Source of the DNA: Actinomycetes bacterium
GTDB lineage: Bacteria > Actinomycetota > Acidimicrobiia > Acidimicrobiales > Palsa-688
DNA: 11,581 bases
Reading direction: 5' to 3'
NCBI GenBank assembly: GCA_021808665.1
Contig: JAKBBA010000097.1
Location: 1 to 11,581 of the forward strand
Below are positions 1 through 6,340 of the stretch, piece after piece. The translations under genes were made by a program, and so were the position numbers. The notes beneath the pieces are model-generated. The model saw nothing but the letters and a program-made list of their open reading frames with translations. It was not told the DNA's origin and made no database searches. How positions within the stretch are numbered: position 1 is the stretch's first letter; the number at the start of each line of letters is the position of its first letter.

Positions 1-1
1 G

Positions 2-439
2 GCGCAAACCGTGCTTCAGACCGCAGTGATCCTGCACGACATCGGCTACTCGCCCGACCTCGTACGATCAGGCTTCCACGCACTCGACGGCGCCATCTTT
101 CTCCGAGCCCAAGGCGTAGACGAAGAGGTTGTGGCCCTGGTCGCGCACCACTCCTGTGCCCATCTCGAAGCGAGCCTCCGGGGTCTAAGCCGTGACCTGA
201 ACTGGTTTCCCAGTCACCGCAACCGCAAGCTGATAGACACGATGATCTGGTGCGATATGACCAGCGGCCCGACAGGCGACGAAGTCGACATCGATTGGCG
301 CCTCGCTGACATCCGCGCTCGATACGGACCACACAGCATCGTTGGAAGGTTCGCCGATCAAGCCGAACCGCATCTGCGAGCAGCGACGAGCCGCGTCGAG
401 GAACGGCGCCGGCGCGCCATCGACAAGAGGCGCGCATAG
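2..439 (+). CDS. HD-domain phosphohydrolase, 5' partial
   Basis: This is the C-terminal part of an HD-superfamily metal-dependent phosphohydrolase. The reading frame is open to the left edge, so the real start lies outside the window; the GTG at 11 falls inside the conserved domain and is probably an internal valine. Counting from that GTG, the sequence shows the metal-binding LHDIGY motif (H9, D10), a histidine in FHALDG (H23), a paired HH in VAHHS (46-47) and a later aspartate in WCDMTSGP (D82). This is the usual H...HD...H...D order of the family, which hydrolyses phosphate esters of nucleotides or related substrates. The last ~25 residues are very rich in Arg and Glu (EERRRRAIDKRR) and are probably a charged helix. 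The substrate cannot be told. There is no clear operon partner on the right, because a repeat follows. The family call is fairly secure; the specific function is unknown. Confidence 0.8.
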   Translation, partial: AQTVLQTAVILHDIGYSPDLVRSGFHALDGAIFLRAQGVDEEVVALVAHHSCAHLEASLRGLSRDLNWFPSHRNRKLIDTMIWCDMTSGPTGDEVDIDWRLADIRARYGPHSIVGRFADQAEPHLRAATSRVEERRRRAIDKRRA

Positions 440-507
440 GGGACGCTTCCCTGCGTGGTTCTGGGCGCTTCTCCTGGCCGATAGCCGGGCGACGACCATC
501 CTGCATA

Positions 508-616
508 CCCGGCGTTAGCGGATACTTCAGCAGGAAGATTATGGGGCGAGCGATATGGGCCGGATCCTGCGGGGAGGCCGGCAATCCGGGTGAGCGGCCG
601 GCCGTCGATCTGGCGG
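508..616 (+). repeat. Dispersed repeat, copy A
   Basis: A ~109-bp stretch that matches 9540-9647 (copy C) almost without gaps. By eye about two thirds of the positions are identical from 552 to 616, including the shared 9-mer GTCGATCTG, the hexamer GGCCGG and TGAGCG. The first ~45 bp (CCCGGCGTTA..., then ATTATGGG) also match copy C and, more loosely, copy B near 5438. No protein is convincingly encoded. It is probably the decayed end of a transposable element or a small non-autonomous repeat. The family is not identified. Confidence 0.6.
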
Positions 617-685
617 ATGCCCGACAGGGTCGTCGGCCAGGATCAGATCAGACCGCTCGGATGAGCCTTCTGGCACGATGGGTTC

Positions 686-1042
686 GTGACTGGAAGCCCT
701 CGGCCGGCGTTGCGGCTCCGTGGCGGTGGGGTGTTCCCGTTCGGCCTGATGCGCTCCTACGCGACATGGCCGCTAGCGGTCCTTGAGGTTGGGCCTGGCC
801 GCGTCCGGCTCAGCTGTCGCCTCCTGAACCTGATGGGGGGAGACGATCTGGACGCAACGCCGGACGAGGTGGCGGAGGTGGCTCCGGCAAAGGGCAGATT
901 CGGTACTGGTGGGATTGCCTTCCGATTACCAGACGGACGCCGATTCTTCTTTTGGACGGGTCGGGCAGAGTCCGCGTTGATGGCGTTGCAGGCGGAGGGA
1001 TTCCCCGTAGGAACGGAACAGCGGTCAGAGGCGAGTTGGTAG
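686..1042 (+). CDS. Small hypothetical protein
   Basis: I do not recognise this gene by name. The encoded protein is up to 118 aa. After a poorly protein-like N-terminus (Arg/Gly/Pro-rich, residues 1-15) it reads as a compact alternating beta-rich domain: FGLMRSYATWPLAVLEVGPGRVRLSCRLL, then a linker with many acidic residues, then GGIAFRLPDGRRFFFWTGRAESALMALQAEGFPV. The pattern of short strands ending in a helix that follows a W-T-G turn recalls small PH-like domains, but this is an impression only. The frame opens at 665 after a TGA. GTG 686, GTG 731 and ATG 749 are all possible starts and none has a good ribosome site; the domain itself begins near 740. It faces the PIN-like gene (converging transcription) and has no operon partner. 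Confidence 0.55.
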   Translation: MTGSPRPALRLRGGGVFPFGLMRSYATWPLAVLEVGPGRVRLSCRLLNLMGGDDLDATPDEVAEVAPAKGRFGTGGIAFRLPDGRRFFFWTGRAESALMALQAEGFPVGTEQRSEASW

Positions 1043-1180
1043 CTCGGACTCGGATGGCGTGGCCCGAACCATCCGTATCGTGTGCCCCGCCGCCATACTG
1101 CCAAGCATTCGTAGTCGACCGGCTCGCGACCCCTCGGTTCTGCGACCTCGTAGAGAGGCACAGAATGTGCGTCCCAAGGC

Positions 1181-1198
1181 CGGCGGTCGGACCCGCCG
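1181..1198. terminator. Possible bidirectional hairpin terminator
   Basis: Perfect 6-bp GC arms (CGGCGG at 1181-1186 and CCGCCG at 1193-1198) around a 6-base loop, placed between two converging genes (ends at 1042 and 1218). There is no T-run, so it would be a weak or protein-assisted terminator. The location is the main support. Confidence 0.35.
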
Positions 1199-1217
1199 CC
1201 ATAGTGGGGCGCTCGTT

Positions 1218-2411
1218 TCAGGACCCTGTCCGCCGAGCTTGTGAGCGCCTTCCGGGTAGTGGCAGATCTCGATTGGATAACCAATCGACTAGCTCTTGGG
1301 GTGACCGCATCAGCGCAGTATTCATCCGCTCGCCAAGTTCAGCTCGCTGAAGGACTGAGCATGCATAACGCTCAGTGACTACAGCATCGCAGTACGGGAC
1401 GGCCAAACCCATGGCGTCGATGTCGAAAATGGTATTCGTGTCCCACGTGGACGAAGGGTTCCGATGTCGCGCGGTCTTCATCTCGATGACAACCTCAGCG
1501 GAGGGCATCGACCGGACGAACGTGCGTATCCGCTGGCGATCGTTCAGCCAGTTGAGTTTAGACATCCCCTTCGCAAGTAGGCATTCAGTCAAGGCATCCC
1601 AGATCTCATATACCACCTCTCTCGCGGAAATAACGTCCCTGAGCCTCCCTTTGCGCCACCTCGGATCGGCGTGGAGGATGCCAACAAGCTCGGTCTCACG
1701 ATCGGCTCGTTCTTGTGCGACCTTCACTGCGGCGTCGGGCTGCCAGCCGGTGGCTCTGAGCTTTGCCACTTCCGCTTCATCCCGGGGCCCGCTCAGCAAC
1801 CCTCGTTCAAGCATGAGTCGGGCGTTGGAGAGGAGTTCGTCCAAGGCCAGGGCGCCGACTCTTCTCCGAGCGAGGGCAGTGGCGTCATTGCCAGCGTCGT
1901 CGACAATCTGAACGCCACCCTCGACGCCGAGGACTGAATGCTGCGCACCCCAACCGAGCAAGCGGACGGCGGGCTCCAAGTTCGGAGTCACATTCAATTC
2001 CCGCTCCAGTACGGACTCGATCTCCAACCTCATGATCACGGTCCGAGAGGTCAGGGTGGTGAAACCCGACAACTCTTCCATGATGGTGGCCAAGTTCGCT
2101 CGCCGGGTCGGATCAACGATCTTCGCGATCTCCATGTAGTGAACCGCCGACAGTGGAAAGACCACACTCCCGTCGTGCTGGGCGACGCGGCACGATGCCA
2201 ATGCCTCCTGATACCTATCACCAGGCTTTCTCCCCGCGGCAGCATCAGCCAACCCGATCCAGTGGTTGAGATCGAGGTATACCAATCCTGCCCACGACGC
2301 GCCACGTAGTAGTCGGGTCGGCCAGACCAACGGAACCGGTTCGTCTGGCGGACCACCGAATGGCCGAAAGTTCCCGGAGTCAGCCTCGCTGAGCCCTGCG
2401 GCGCTGCTCAT
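1218..2411 (-). CDS. PIN-domain-like nuclease, possible toxin or defence effector
   Basis: The protein is about 397 aa. Numbered from the alternative TTG start at 2417 (subtract 2 for the ATG chosen here), the ends carry the acidic residues expected of a PIN-fold ribonuclease: a first strand VYLDLNHWIGLA with D49, a second acidic residue in AVHYMEIAK (E96), and the C-terminal block DTNTIFDIDAMGLAVPYCDAVVTE split as D332/D334 and D344. The last block closely resembles the third and fourth acidic positions of VapC-like PIN proteins. The ~230 residues between the two halves are mainly helical and charged, much longer than the ~130-aa total of a typical VapC, so this is a large PIN variant with an insertion. 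It lies 11 bp after a 54-aa ORF with no clear ribosome site of its own, which suggests coupled translation. G+C looks lower than in the adjoining transporter genes, and a rare TTA codon is present near the 3' end, both compatible with transfer. RNase activity is inferred, not shown. Confidence 0.72.
   Translation of the reverse strand: MSSAAGLSEADSGNFRPFGGPPDEPVPLVWPTRLLRGASWAGLVYLDLNHWIGLADAAAGRKPGDRYQEALASCRVAQHDGSVVFPLSAVHYMEIAKIVDPTRRANLATIMEELSGFTTLTSRTVIMRLEIESVLERELNVTPNLEPAVRLLGWGAQHSVLGVEGGVQIVDDAGNDATALARRRVGALALDELLSNARLMLERGLLSGPRDEAEVAKLRATGWQPDAAVKVAQERADRETELVGILHADPRWRKGRLRDVISAREVVYEIWDALTECLLAKGMSKLNWLNDRQRIRTFVRSMPSAEVVIEMKTARHRNPSSTWDTNTIFDIDAMGLAVPYCDAVVTERYACSVLQRAELGERMNTALMRSPQELVDWLSNRDLPLPGRRSQARRTGS
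1269..1288. repeat. Perfect palindrome inside the PIN-like gene
   Basis: 8-bp arms TCGATTGG and CCAATCGA separated by ATAA. It lies within the last ~25 codons of the PIN-like gene, where it encodes part of VDWLSNRD. In RNA it would make a stable tetraloop hairpin near the 3' end of the message. It may be a stabilising structure, a protein site or chance. Confidence 0.5.
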
Positions 2412-2422
2412 AACCAAGAAGG

Positions 2423-2587
2423 TTATGCCCGATCGAACGTGTGTGCGAGCAGTTCCTCCGAGACCTTCACGTCTGACACAAGTTCCGTGTTGGTCTCCAA
2501 GAGCACACCTTCGTCAGCGCCGACGAGGTAGATCGCTGAAGAGGAGGCCCCAGCATCCGGCGTTTCAGGGCATGTAGTCGGTGACAT
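2423..2587 (-). CDS. 54-aa ORF upstream of the PIN-like gene, candidate antitoxin or partner
   Basis: A short complete ORF with an ATG at 2587 and a TAA at 2425-2423, immediately before the PIN-like gene on the same strand. The predicted protein starts MSPTTCPETPDAGASSSA and continues IYLVGADEGVLLETNTE, then LVSDVKVSEELLAHTFDRA. It is acidic in the middle, has protein-like alternation of hydrophobic and polar residues, and ends in a probable amphipathic helix. I know no named family for it. The 11-bp spacing (5 bp if the TTG start is used) and shared direction argue for one transcript. No Shine-Dalgarno sequence precedes the ATG, but an xAxxxT-type -10 hexamer ends 6 bases before it, which fits a leaderless start. 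By position it could be an antitoxin, a regulator or a leader peptide. Coding status is moderately supported; function is unknown. Confidence 0.5.
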   Translation of the reverse strand: MSPTTCPETPDAGASSSAIYLVGADEGVLLETNTELVSDVKVSEELLAHTFDRA

Positions 2588-2593
2588 ATTGGG

Positions 2594-2599
2594 ATAGTG
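2594..2599 (-). promoter_or_regulatory. Possible -10 box of the PIN-like unit
   Basis: On the minus strand the hexamer CACTAT is followed by six bases and then the ATG at 2587. This is the spacing expected if transcription starts at or next to the A of the start codon (leaderless mRNA, common in Actinobacteria). No good -35 element is visible. Confidence 0.35.
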
Positions 2600-2799
2600 G
2601 TCAGCGGGGTTCGGAGATGCCCGAAGGCTGGGTCGGCCCGTGGTCTGTTCTTCGCTTTTGGGTCAGGGCGGGTTGGTCGTTTGGGGACTCGTCCGGTTGG
2701 TCGATTGCAGTCGGGGTGGATGCGTTTGGGCGTAGTTCCGGGGGGTGGTGGCGGAGCCGGATCGGTTGTTGGTCGAGGGATCGGGTTCGGCTCAACCGG

Positions 2800-3906
2800 T
2801 CAGGCTGGCCGGCGGCGGATCCACCAGACGCACATTCCGGCGAGGGCCAGCCCGCCGGCGGTGTAGATGGCGAGTTCGAGCCATTGGAAGTCCCAGTAGC
2901 GGCTGCCGGGTTGGTAGGTGATGACCTCGTGGAAGACGGCGGCCAGCTTGGCTCCGCAGTGGTGGAGCGCTTGTTGGGCTGAGGCCGGTGCCTGGGTGTG
3001 CTGGGAGCCGGATCCGATCCCCAACCCGCTGGGCAGCCCGCTGCTGGAACTTTGGTCGTTGCCGACCGCGGGGCAGGCCGCCTTGAGGTACGAGGCGGTA
3101 AGGCCGTGCCCGGAGTGGTCGACCAGCCGTGTCGAGTAGATCCAGGCGTTGGGTATCTTCGGGGATGCCAGCTGGATGGTGCTGGCCGGCCGGAAGGCGG
3201 GCAGGACGGCCAGCGGGTCGCTTGAGGTGGTTCCGTAGCCGACTATGGAGGACGCCGTGATCGGCGTGGTCTTGTGCAGCGGAGCGATCAGGTCCGGGCG
3301 GACCCATTTGGTCACGGCTAGGCGGGCTGCGACGAAGGCGGCCAGGGTGGCGGCCATGGCGGGCAGGGTTCGGCGGATTATCAGCCCGACGGCGACGCCG
3401 AGCATGAGGGCGAACAGGGCGAATCCGACCGGGACGATGTCGCGCTCGTCGAAGGTGTTGAAGATGTCGGCGCGGGCCCGGTCGAGGGGACTGGCCCACC
3501 AGGTGACGATGAGGCTGAGCAACCCGGCCGTGGCCATAGCGGCCAGCCCGACCACGGCGAGCTTGACCACCAGCCATCGGTTCCGGGTGACGCTTTGGGT
3601 CCACGCCAGGCGGAAGGTGCCCGTTTCGAGTTCGCCAGCCACCATGGGCGCCCCCCAGAAGATCCCTACGATGGCGGGCCCGGCCGCGACCAGCACGCCC
3701 AGCCAGCCGCGCAGGGCGCTGTCGTTGTTCATGTAGAGGTGAAGGGCGGTGGAGCATTCAGTCGGGGTGGAGCACCCGGCCATGGTGGCGTGGTAGAGCT
3801 GGACCAGGTGGGCGCCGCTGACGCCCACCACGATAGCCATGACGGCGAGTATCGCGGTGGCGGTCACGGTCTGGACTCGGGCCTGGATCCAGGCGAATCG
3901 GATCAC
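2800..3906 (-). CDS. ABC-2 type transporter permease
   Basis: The encoded membrane protein (368 aa) should form the channel partner of the ATPase encoded just upstream. Probable membrane helices lie near residues 17-36, 67-88 (GWLGVLVAAGPAIVGIFWGAP), 112-137, 157-178, 180-200 and 345-363. Between the first helices is the stretch GELETGTFRLAWTQSVTRNRW, a pattern I associate with actinobacterial ABC-2 permeases. A long extracytoplasmic loop (about 205-340) includes a low-complexity Ser/Gly run (SSSSGLPSGLGIGSGS). The C-terminus is short and basic (IRRRPA), probably cytoplasmic. It starts with a GTG whose last bases overlap the TGA of the ATPase gene (GTGA), so the two are translationally coupled. 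Direction of transport is likely export, by analogy with YtrA-headed operons; the substrate is unknown. Good confidence in family, none in substrate. Confidence 0.85.
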   Translation of the reverse strand: MIRFAWIQARVQTVTATAILAVMAIVVGVSGAHLVQLYHATMAGCSTPTECSTALHLYMNNDSALRGWLGVLVAAGPAIVGIFWGAPMVAGELETGTFRLAWTQSVTRNRWLVVKLAVVGLAAMATAGLLSLIVTWWASPLDRARADIFNTFDERDIVPVGFALFALMLGVAVGLIIRRTLPAMAATLAAFVAARLAVTKWVRPDLIAPLHKTTPITASSIVGYGTTSSDPLAVLPAFRPASTIQLASPKIPNAWIYSTRLVDHSGHGLTASYLKAACPAVGNDQSSSSGLPSGLGIGSGSQHTQAPASAQQALHHCGAKLAAVFHEVITYQPGSRYWDFQWLELAIYTAGGLALAGMCVWWIRRRPA

Positions 3907-4799
3907 CGGAGCACTTCCAGACCGGCCGGACGATCCGACGCACGGGCCGGTTGCTGATTCATGTAGGCCAGCACCAGGTCCTCCATCGTCACCGGACGGA
4001 CTGTCCAGGACGGGTCGAGGATCGGGTCGTCGGAGCGGACCAGCAATGTCGTTTGTTTGTCGGTGTGGCTTTCCTCGATGACCCGCTGCCCGGCGGGCAG
4101 GCTGCGAGGATCGCGTCGTGGTCCGGACAGGCGGTGATGGCAGGCCAGCAGGTCGGCCACGTCACCGGACAACTGGACCTTGGCCCCCGCCAGCACGATC
4201 AGGTGGTCACACACCCGCTCGAGGTCGGCGACCAGATGGGAGGACAGCACCACGCTTACGTCCTCGGCCGCCACCACTTCCATCAGGTCGGCGAGGAACT
4301 CCCGTCGGGCCAGGGGATCGAGGCTGGCCACGGGCTCGTCCAGGAGCAACAACCGCGGTCGCTTGGCGATCGCCAACGTCAGGGCTAGCTGGGCCCGCTG
4401 CCCGCCCGACAAAGAGCCGGTCCGCTGGCGGGGATCCAGGCCCAGTTTCTCGATCCGTTTCGCGGCCAGGTCGGCGTCCCAACCTCGGTTCAGCCCGGCC
4501 CCCATCTTCAGATGCTGGGCGACCGACAGACCGGCGTAGGTTGGCGTGTCCTGGGCCACGAACCCTACCCGGGCCAGCTGTTCAGGGCCCTCGCCGGGGC
4601 GGCCGTCCAGTACCTCGATGGTGCCCGCGCTCGGCGCCAGCAATCCCACCGCCAGGTGCAGCAGCGTGGTCTTGCCCGCTCCGTTCGGCCCTACCAGGCC
4701 CACCACCCGGCCTTCGGGAACCGACAAGGTGCAGTCCCGCAGAGCCCACCTCCGCCGGTACTTCTTGCCCAGCCCGCACGCCTCCACCGCCGCGGTCAC
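3903..4799 (-). CDS. ABC transporter ATP-binding protein (exporter type)
   Basis: This 298-aa ATPase drives the permease encoded next to it at the inner face of the membrane. All nucleotide-binding elements are intact: Walker A GPNGAGKTT (37-45), Q-loop glutamine in VAQD (83), signature LSGGQR (130-135), Walker B LLLLDEP (150-156), D-loop SLD (159-161) and switch histidine in SSHL (188). A C-terminal extension of ~75 residues ends with TMEDLVLAYM, a segment commonly seen at the end of CcmA-like exporter ATPases. The GTG start at 4799 overlaps the stop of the GntR gene (GTGA), and its own stop overlaps the permease start, making a three-gene coupled operon. The sequence gives no substrate. In Bacillus the comparable YtrB-type ATPases belong to operons induced by cell-wall-active antibiotics; whether that applies here is inference. 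Confidence 0.92.
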   Translation of the reverse strand: MTAAVEACGLGKKYRRRWALRDCTLSVPEGRVVGLVGPNGAGKTTLLHLAVGLLAPSAGTIEVLDGRPGEGPEQLARVGFVAQDTPTYAGLSVAQHLKMGAGLNRGWDADLAAKRIEKLGLDPRQRTGSLSGGQRAQLALTLAIAKRPRLLLLDEPVASLDPLARREFLADLMEVVAAEDVSVVLSSHLVADLERVCDHLIVLAGAKVQLSGDVADLLACHHRLSGPRRDPRSLPAGQRVIEESHTDKQTTLLVRSDDPILDPSWTVRPVTMEDLVLAYMNQQPARASDRPAGLEVLR

Positions 4800-5188
4800 G
4801 CTGCTCCCTCCGCGAAGCAGTTCCGAAACGCGGTCCGGTATATCGCCTCGATGTCGTCTGGGCCCAGACCGGCGCCACGGGCCTTGCGAATCCAGTCCGA
4901 CATCGACGCCAGATAGCGGGCCTGAGCGGCTGGATCAGTGCGGGGCAGCGTCCCGACCACGAACGTGCCCTGACCGGGGCGTGGTTGCACCAATCCCTCC
5001 CGCTCGAGGTCGCGGTAGGCCTTGAGCACAGTGTTCGGATTGATAGCCAATCGGGCCACCACCTGCTGCGCCGTCGGCAACCTGTCCCCCGGCTCGAGTA
5101 GACCCAGCTGCAGCGCCTGATGCACCTGTTGCACCAGCTGCAGATACGTTGCCACCCCGGAGGCCGGATCCAGCTGAAACTCGATCAC
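4796..5188 (-). CDS. GntR-family transcriptional repressor, YtrA subfamily
   Basis: At 130 aa this fits the short YtrA subfamily: a GntR winged helix-turn-helix (about residues 10-78, with LEPGDRLPTAQQVVARLAINPNTVLKAYRDLEREGLV divided over the recognition region, and the wing GQGTFVV) followed by only ~50 residues of dimerisation or effector tail. Such proteins repress their own transporter operon and are usually released on exposure to particular antibiotics or peptides. The start is GTG 5188, preceded on the minus strand by GGAAGGTGG at good distance. The stop overlaps the ATPase start. A 22-bp perfect palindrome sits just upstream across the predicted transcription start, and its end touches the ribosome site, which is strong context for autorepression of the whole operon. 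Family and operon role are secure; the inducer is unknown. Confidence 0.92.
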   Translation of the reverse strand: MIEFQLDPASGVATYLQLVQQVHQALQLGLLEPGDRLPTAQQVVARLAINPNTVLKAYRDLEREGLVQPRPGQGTFVVGTLPRTDPAAQARYLASMSDWIRKARGAGLGPDDIEAIYRTAFRNCFAEGAA

Positions 5189-5196
5189 AACCCACC

Positions 5197-5218
5197 TTCC
5201 ACTAACCTGTTAGTGGAA
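5197..5218. promoter_or_regulatory. Probable GntR/YtrA operator
   Basis: Perfect inverted repeat with 10-bp arms (TTCCACTAAC and GTTAGTGGAA) and a 2-bp centre CT. It begins at the last base of the proposed -10 box and spans the predicted transcription start up to the ribosome site of the GntR gene. Position and symmetry match an autorepressor site for the adjacent YtrA-type protein. Confidence 0.8.
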
Positions 5219-5247
5219 CCATACAATTCGACGAGTGGCAGTGGCAA
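5218..5247 (-). promoter_or_regulatory. Promoter of the GntR-ABC operon
   Basis: On the minus strand there is TTGCCA (5247-5242), an 18-base spacer and TATGGT (5223-5218). Transcription would begin near 5211, inside the palindrome, about 23 bases before the GTG. The fit to the main sigma consensus is reasonable. Confidence 0.6.
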
Positions 5248-5699
5248 GCCACACCATCCAGGCCGGTATCGTTCCTGGGCGGCATGACGGTCGATCACCC
5301 CAGGCCCGCAGGTCCCCAACGGCGTAATCTCCACTGAACCGGGGCGAGTCAGAACCTGACGATCCCTGGCCGGGTCCGTGACCACAGCAAGAACGTCAGC
5401 CCGGATGATCCAGCGCAACACTGGGCCCGCCCATCAACCGGCGTACGGAGACATCTGGCGGGCGTCCTACGGGGATACCTCGGCGGAAGATTTGGGGCGA
5501 CGTCTTCCCGGATAGAGCTGCCGGGACGCTCGACCGGCGGATAACGGCCTTTCGAGACTGTTATGGAGGGCGGCCGTGCTTCGCTGCGTCCGTTCTGGAC
5601 CGCTGGCGCGTGGGCTGGATGGTGCGGCGGAGAAGTGGTGCCCGCTTGCAGGTGGATCGGGCGACCGTGGTCTTGTGACTTGCTCCTCGCCGCTTCGCC
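5248..5699. other. Gene-poor spacer between two divergent ABC operons
   Basis: About 450 bases in which I see no convincing gene on either strand; the open frames here have compositions typical of out-of-frame GC-rich DNA and lack ribosome sites. The stretch holds repeat copy B (5438-5500) and a small hairpin (CCCGG at 5507-5511 with CCGGG at 5521-5525). Confidence 0.6.
5438..5500 (+). repeat. Dispersed repeat, copy B (partly duplicated)
   Basis: This resembles the first ~45 bp of copies A and C. The second half (5461-5500) contains GGGGATACCTCGGCGGAAG and then TTGGGGCGA, close to copy A at 515-549. The first half (5438-5460, CCGGCGTACGGAGACATC...) looks like a second, tandem copy of the same start. 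Similarity fades after 5500. Same orientation as A and C. Confidence 0.45.
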
Positions 5700-5728
5700 T
5701 TGTTGATTCCAACAGATTGAAGTACTCT
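5700..5728 (+). promoter_or_regulatory. Promoter of the PadR-ABC operon
   Basis: TTGTTG at 5700-5705, a 17-base spacer and TACTCT at 5723-5728, about 28 bases ahead of the GTG. The local sequence is more AT-rich than its surroundings. Confidence 0.55.
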
Positions 5729-5737
5729 ACGCCGTAG
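5701..5737. promoter_or_regulatory. Two small dyads over the PadR promoter, candidate operator
   Basis: TGTTG-ATTC-CAACA (5701-5714) covers the -35 region, and CTACG-C-CGTAG (5727-5737) covers the end of the -10 box and the start site. Either or both could be bound by the PadR protein encoded just downstream, since these regulators usually repress their own operon. The arms are short, so confidence is modest. Confidence 0.45.
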
Positions 5738-5755
5738 CCTATTAAGGAGGCTTCC

Positions 5756-6340
5756 GTGAGTATGCGTCACGCCTTGTTGGCTTTGCTGAGTGACGGCCCG
5801 AGCTACGGGTGGAAGCTGCGACAAGACTTCGAGGCCCGCACGGGTGATGTGTGGCCGGTCAATGGTCAGGTCTATACGACGCTGCAAAGACTGGAACGCG
5901 ACGGCTTGATCGAGTCCGACGAATCCGAGACGGTTGGAGCGCAACGTCGCTTCCAACTAACGAGCGATGGTCGGGACGATCTGGCCAACTGGCTGCAGAC
6001 ACCACCGGATGTGGGCGTGCCTCAAAGGGAGGATCTCGTCATTAAGGTGATGGTCGCGTTGGGGTTGAAGAACGTCGATGCGCGCACGTTGCTCCAGGTA
6101 CATCGCCGCCACCTGGTAGAGGTCATGCGGGAATACACCCGGGTAAAGGACGCTTCACCCGGCGACATGAATCTGGCGATGGTCGTCGACGCGGAGGTGT
6201 TCCGCCTCGATGCACAGGTGCGATGGCTGGACTCGGTCGAGACCAGACTGGCCGAGTCGGAGACACTGCAGCAGCCCACGCCGGAGGGGTCGCCTCGGGT
6301 GTTGCCGCATCGTCGCGCCAAAATCGGGGCCCGTAGATGA
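5756..6340 (+). CDS. PadR-family transcriptional regulator
   Basis: The 194-aa product has the PadR winged helix at the N-terminus (about 1-80: ALLALLSDGPSYGWKLRQDF, then GQVYTTLQRLERDGLI and the wing around RRFQLTSDGRDDL). It is followed by a long, largely helical C-terminal part (about 95-170) of the kind that mediates dimerisation. The last 25 residues are basic and probably disordered. PadR proteins repress nearby efflux or stress genes and dissociate on binding small ligands. The start is GTG 5756, five bases after a strong AAGGAGG (5744-5750); an in-frame ATG at 5762 is a less likely alternative. Its stop overlaps the next ATG (ATGA), so it is cotranscribed with the ABC genes it presumably controls. 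Family assignment is firm; the ligand is unknown. Confidence 0.92.
   Translation: MSMRHALLALLSDGPSYGWKLRQDFEARTGDVWPVNGQVYTTLQRLERDGLIESDESETVGAQRRFQLTSDGRDDLANWLQTPPDVGVPQREDLVIKVMVALGLKNVDARTLLQVHRRHLVEVMREYTRVKDASPGDMNLAMVVDAEVFRLDAQVRWLDSVETRLAESETLQQPTPEGSPRVLPHRRAKIGARR

Noticed and set aside
541..786. Plus-strand 81-codon frame starting ATG 541
   Set aside because: It begins inside the dispersed repeat, has low-complexity Gly/Arg/Ala content and no ribosome site; the overlapping frame ending at 1042 is more protein-like.
2555..2595. Possible fourth copy of the dispersed repeat (CATCCGGCGTT and later ACATATTGGG)
   Set aside because: Only the first ~10 bases and one later word match, with several gaps, and the similarity does not continue; it also overlaps the start of the 54-aa ORF.
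2671..2775. Recurring GGTTGGTCG words (2671, 2695 and a near copy at 2768)
   Set aside because: Short, irregularly spaced and in a locally G/T-biased spacer; not enough to call a repeat array.
2792..3757. Long minus-strand open frame (321 codons) overlapping the permease gene
   Set aside because: It lies in another frame of the permease gene; the translation is dominated by Arg, Pro and Gly and lacks any domain pattern. The permease frame has membrane helices and operon overlaps.
5185..5421. Minus-strand 78-codon frame upstream of the GntR gene
   Set aside because: It would cover the promoter and palindromic operator of the GntR operon, has no ribosome site, and its sequence is not protein-like.
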